Positions 6,888 through 8,875 of a stretch of 8,875 bases of DNA are shown in pieces. The notes below the pieces were generated by a model. That model searched no databases. It was not told the DNA's origin and worked only from the letters and a program-made list of their open reading frames with translations. Both the position numbers and the translations under genes were made by a program. The DNA comes from an uncultured Gloeocapsa sp. (lineage in GTDB: Bacteria; Cyanobacteriota; Cyanobacteriia; Cyanobacteriales; Gloeocapsaceae): the NCBI GenBank assembly GCA_937930495.1, contig CALGKL010000130.1, positions 1 to 8,875 of the forward strand, in the 5' to 3' direction. Position 1 is the stretch's first letter. Each line of letters opens with the position of its first letter.

Positions 6888-8107
6888 TGAAAATATTAGT
6901 TCTCAACGCCGGTTCGAGTAGTCAAAAAAGTTGTCTCTACGCTTTACCGAGCCAGAATTTACCGGAACATCCTCCTTCGCCAATTTGGTCGGCTAATATC
7001 GATTGGACGGTAGCAGAAGGTCGCGGATTACTCAAGGTGAAAACACCCCTGACTAAACAAGAGATTCAGTTAGAATCAGGCGATCGCCTCGCGGGAATCA
7101 CCAAAATGCTCAATACCCTAGTCGAGGGAGAAACCAAAGTCTTGAAAGACCTCTCGGAAATCGATATCGTCGGCCATCGAGTAGTACACGGTGGTTCAAA
7201 ATACTCCGAAGCGGTAATCATTACCCCGCCGGTGAAAGAAGCGATCACCAATCTCATTCCCCTGGCACCAGCCCATAATCCCGCTCATCTAGAAGGAATC
7301 AACGCTATAGAACAGATATTGGGGAAAGTACCCCAAGTAGCAGTCTTTGACACCGCTTTTCACGCCAAAATCCCCCCCAAAGCCGCTGTTTACCCCATAC
7401 CTTACCAATGGTATGAACAGGGAATCCGGCGTTATGGTTTTCACGGGATTAGTCACAAATATTGTGCTCAAAAAGCAGCAGAAATTCTCGGGAAACCCCT
7501 GAAGTCGTTAAAAATTATTACCTGTCACTTGGGGAATGGAGCATCTTTAGCGGCGATCGACGGTGGAATTGGTATTAACACCACTATGGGTTTTACTCCC
7601 CTAGAAGGTTTAATGATGGGTGCGCGCAGTGGTTCGATCGACCCCGCTATCTTAATCTATCTCATGCGCGAACAGGGTTATACCGCTGATCAACTCAACG
7701 AAATGTTAAACCAAGAATCAGGGTTTAAAGGTGTTTCGGGTATTTCCGCTGATTTAAGAGCAATTATCAGCGCTATGGCCGAGGGAAATCAACGAGCTAG
7801 TCTGGCTCTTGAGATGTATATTCACCGTCTTAAATATCATCTCGGTGGCATGCTTGCTAGTTTAGGGGGTTTGGACGTTTTAGTCTTTACCGCAGGAATC
7901 GGGGAAAACTCGGCTCTAGTTAGAGAAAAAGCCTGTGAGGGTTGGGATTTTCTGGGTTTGAAACTAGATACAGTTAAAAATAATGCTCGACCTGAAGATA
8001 TAGATATCTCTACTCCCGATTCGGCGGTACGTATCCTGGTGATTCACACCGAGGAAGACTGGGCGATCGCTCAGGAATGTTGGCATTTACGAACCACTAT
8101 TGAGTGA
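6887..8107 (+). CDS. ackA: Acetate kinase
   Basis: The enzyme transfers phosphate between acetyl-phosphate and ADP, giving acetate and ATP in the dissimilatory direction. The 406 residues match the family length of about 400. Both family signatures are present: the N-terminal LNAGSSSQK (Asn7) and GFHGISHKY (184 onward). Residues corresponding to the characterised Methanosarcina thermophila enzyme are visible: Arg98 in GHRVVHGG, Asp155 in VFDTAFH, His186, Arg247 in GARSGSIDP, and the C-terminal Glu in HTEEDWAI. GNGAS and FTAGIGEN form the nucleotide-binding part of the ASKHA fold. The signature has Gln-Lys-Ser where Leu-Lys-Phe is more usual, which should not affect catalysis. There is no Shine-Dalgarno; the start overlaps the preceding stop. 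With xfp it forms a phosphoketolase-acetate kinase route that makes ATP without phosphotransacetylase. Proprionate kinase activity cannot be excluded. Confidence 0.97.
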   Translation: MKILVLNAGSSSQKSCLYALPSQNLPEHPPSPIWSANIDWTVAEGRGLLKVKTPLTKQEIQLESGDRLAGITKMLNTLVEGETKVLKDLSEIDIVGHRVVHGGSKYSEAVIITPPVKEAITNLIPLAPAHNPAHLEGINAIEQILGKVPQVAVFDTAFHAKIPPKAAVYPIPYQWYEQGIRRYGFHGISHKYCAQKAAEILGKPLKSLKIITCHLGNGASLAAIDGGIGINTTMGFTPLEGLMMGARSGSIDPAILIYLMREQGYTADQLNEMLNQESGFKGVSGISADLRAIISAMAEGNQRASLALEMYIHRLKYHLGGMLASLGGLDVLVFTAGIGENSALVREKACEGWDFLGLKLDTVKNNARPEDIDISTPDSAVRILVIHTEEDWAIAQECWHLRTTIE

Positions 8108-8139
8108 GATTTAAGACTAGCGATCGCCAAATTTATTCC

Positions 8140-8162
8140 CTAAAACCGTGATTAAGTTTTAG
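8140..8162. terminator. Weak bidirectional terminator candidate between ackA and thrS
   Basis: CTAAAAC (8140-8146) and GTTTTAG (8156-8162) form a 7-bp stem with a 9-nt loop, midway between two convergent genes. On the plus strand TTTCTGTT follows. The stem is A+T-rich and weak, so the call rests largely on its position. Confidence 0.4.
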
Positions 8163-8172
8163 TTTCTGTTGG

Positions 8173-8875
8173 TTAGAAAGATTCCTTAGTAGCGATCGCT
8201 GCGGTGAGACGTTCAATCAGTTTATTGACATCGATTGGACCTAATTCTCCTGAAGCGCGAGTACGGATATTCAGGGTATTATTTTCTACTTCTTGTGTCC
8301 CCACTACAGCCATAATGGGGATTTTTTGTTTTTCGGCGTTACGAATTTGTTTCCCGAGACGCTCGCGACTGGTATCAGCTTCAGCGCGGATCCCCAGGCT
8401 TTGCATTTTACCAGTAATATTTTGGACATAATCCCAATGTTCATCACTAACAGGAAGGAGTCTGATTTGGACTGGAGCTAACCAGAGGGGGAAATCCCCA
8501 GCGTATTCTTCAATCAGGATGCCAATCAAGCGTTCTAGAGAGCCAAAGGGAGCGCGATGAATCATTACAGGGCGTTCTCTTTGTCCTGATTCGTTGACGT
8601 ATTCCAAATCGAAGCGCTCAGGTAAGTTATAATCTACCTGTACTGTACCTAGTTGCCATTCTCTTTCTAGGGCGTCAGAGAAGATAAAGTCTAATTTAGG
8701 ACCATAGAAAGCGGCTTCTCCTGGAGCTTCAAAATACTCCATCCCCAGGGTTTGTACCGCTCTGCGTATTGCTCCTTGGGCTTTATCCCAGACTTCAGCC
8801 GAGCCGATATACTTATCTGATTGAGGATCACGGAAACTGAGTCGGGCTTTGAAGTTTTGTAATTGTAAACTTTTA
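8173..8875 (-). CDS. thrS: Threonyl-tRNA synthetase, C-terminal part (5' partial)
   Basis: This class II aminoacyl-tRNA synthetase charges tRNA-Thr. On the minus strand the frame is open to the window edge, so 233 C-terminal residues of an expected 600 or more are seen; the ATG at 8742 is internal. The catalytic core carries FKARLSFRDP, YIGSAEVWDKAQGAIRRAV, GEAAFYGPKLDF, EREWQLGTVQVDYNLPERFDLEY and VMIHRAPFGSLERLIG. The His of MIHRA corresponds to the third zinc ligand of E. coli ThrRS (His511), and the Arg of SLERLIG is the class II motif 3 arginine. The last hundred residues or so (PLWLAPVQIRLLPVS to DVNKLIERLTAAI) are the anticodon-binding domain. E. coli has Cys where WQLGT has Leu. It is a housekeeping gene convergent with ackA and unrelated to the carbon module. 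Confidence 0.97.
   Translation of the reverse strand, partial: KSLQLQNFKARLSFRDPQSDKYIGSAEVWDKAQGAIRRAVQTLGMEYFEAPGEAAFYGPKLDFIFSDALEREWQLGTVQVDYNLPERFDLEYVNESGQRERPVMIHRAPFGSLERLIGILIEEYAGDFPLWLAPVQIRLLPVSDEHWDYVQNITGKMQSLGIRAEADTSRERLGKQIRNAEKQKIPIMAVVGTQEVENNTLNIRTRASGELGPIDVNKLIERLTAAIATKESF

Larger units (their letters stand above)
36..8199. repeat. HIP1 palindromes (GCGATCGC), nine copies
   Basis: Copies start at 36, 3582, 4512, 5395, 5860, 7080, 8063, 8120 and 8192. HIP1 is a highly over-represented octamer in many cyanobacteria and is the main lineage evidence in this window. One copy is intergenic (8120); the others are in coding sequence, including four in glgP and two in ackA. There is none between 44 and 3581, a stretch that includes all of xfp. 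Confidence 0.9.

Noticed and set aside
1..8875. tRNA genes, CRISPR arrays, insertion sequences or phage genes
   Set aside because: No cloverleaf, regular repeat-spacer pattern, transposase motif or terminal inverted repeat was seen on either strand.

Overview
The window comes from a cyanobacterium. The palindrome GCGATCGC (HIP1), a hallmark of many cyanobacterial genomes, occurs nine times. The proteins (cyanobacterial-type phosphoketolase, maltodextrin/glycogen phosphorylase, GGDEF-EAL-type protein) and the frequent absence of Shine-Dalgarno sites fit as well. The genus cannot be fixed from the sequence alone.

Layout. Positions 1-766 (+) hold the C-terminal EAL domain of a c-di-GMP phosphodiesterase whose N-terminus lies outside the window. 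A 258-bp gap (767-1024) follows, with a possible three-repeat Pho box, a long leader, an orphan Shine-Dalgarno-like tract and a small hairpin. Then come five codirectional genes: xfp phosphoketolase (1025-3433), glgP glycogen phosphorylase (3507-6041), an unrecognised 98-residue helical protein (6142-6438), a stand-alone cyclic-nucleotide-binding-like domain (6501-6887) and ackA acetate kinase (6887-8107). The last two overlap by one base (TAATG). A weak inverted repeat at 8140-8162 separates ackA from the convergent 3' end of thrS (8173-8875, minus strand, truncated by the window edge).

The five-gene block reads as a carbon-dissimilation module. GlgP releases glucose-1-phosphate from glycogen with inorganic phosphate. 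Sugar phosphates reach xylulose-5-P or fructose-6-P. Xfp splits these with a second phosphate to give acetyl-phosphate, and AckA converts acetyl-phosphate plus ADP to acetate plus ATP. This suits energy generation in the dark or under anoxia. The two small genes between glgP and ackA have no catalytic motifs and are the best candidates for a regulatory layer. The cNMP-like domain keeps the phosphate-binding Arg but has lost the conserved Glu of the cyclic-nucleotide cassette.

The intergenic regions contain several structured elements: an 8-bp hairpin between xfp and glgP, a 10-bp direct repeat flanking a 19-bp palindrome before the 98-residue gene, and an 11-bp hairpin before the cNMP-domain gene whose 3' arm could also pair with that gene's Shine-Dalgarno. 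No tRNA, rRNA, CRISPR array, transposase or insertion sequence was seen.
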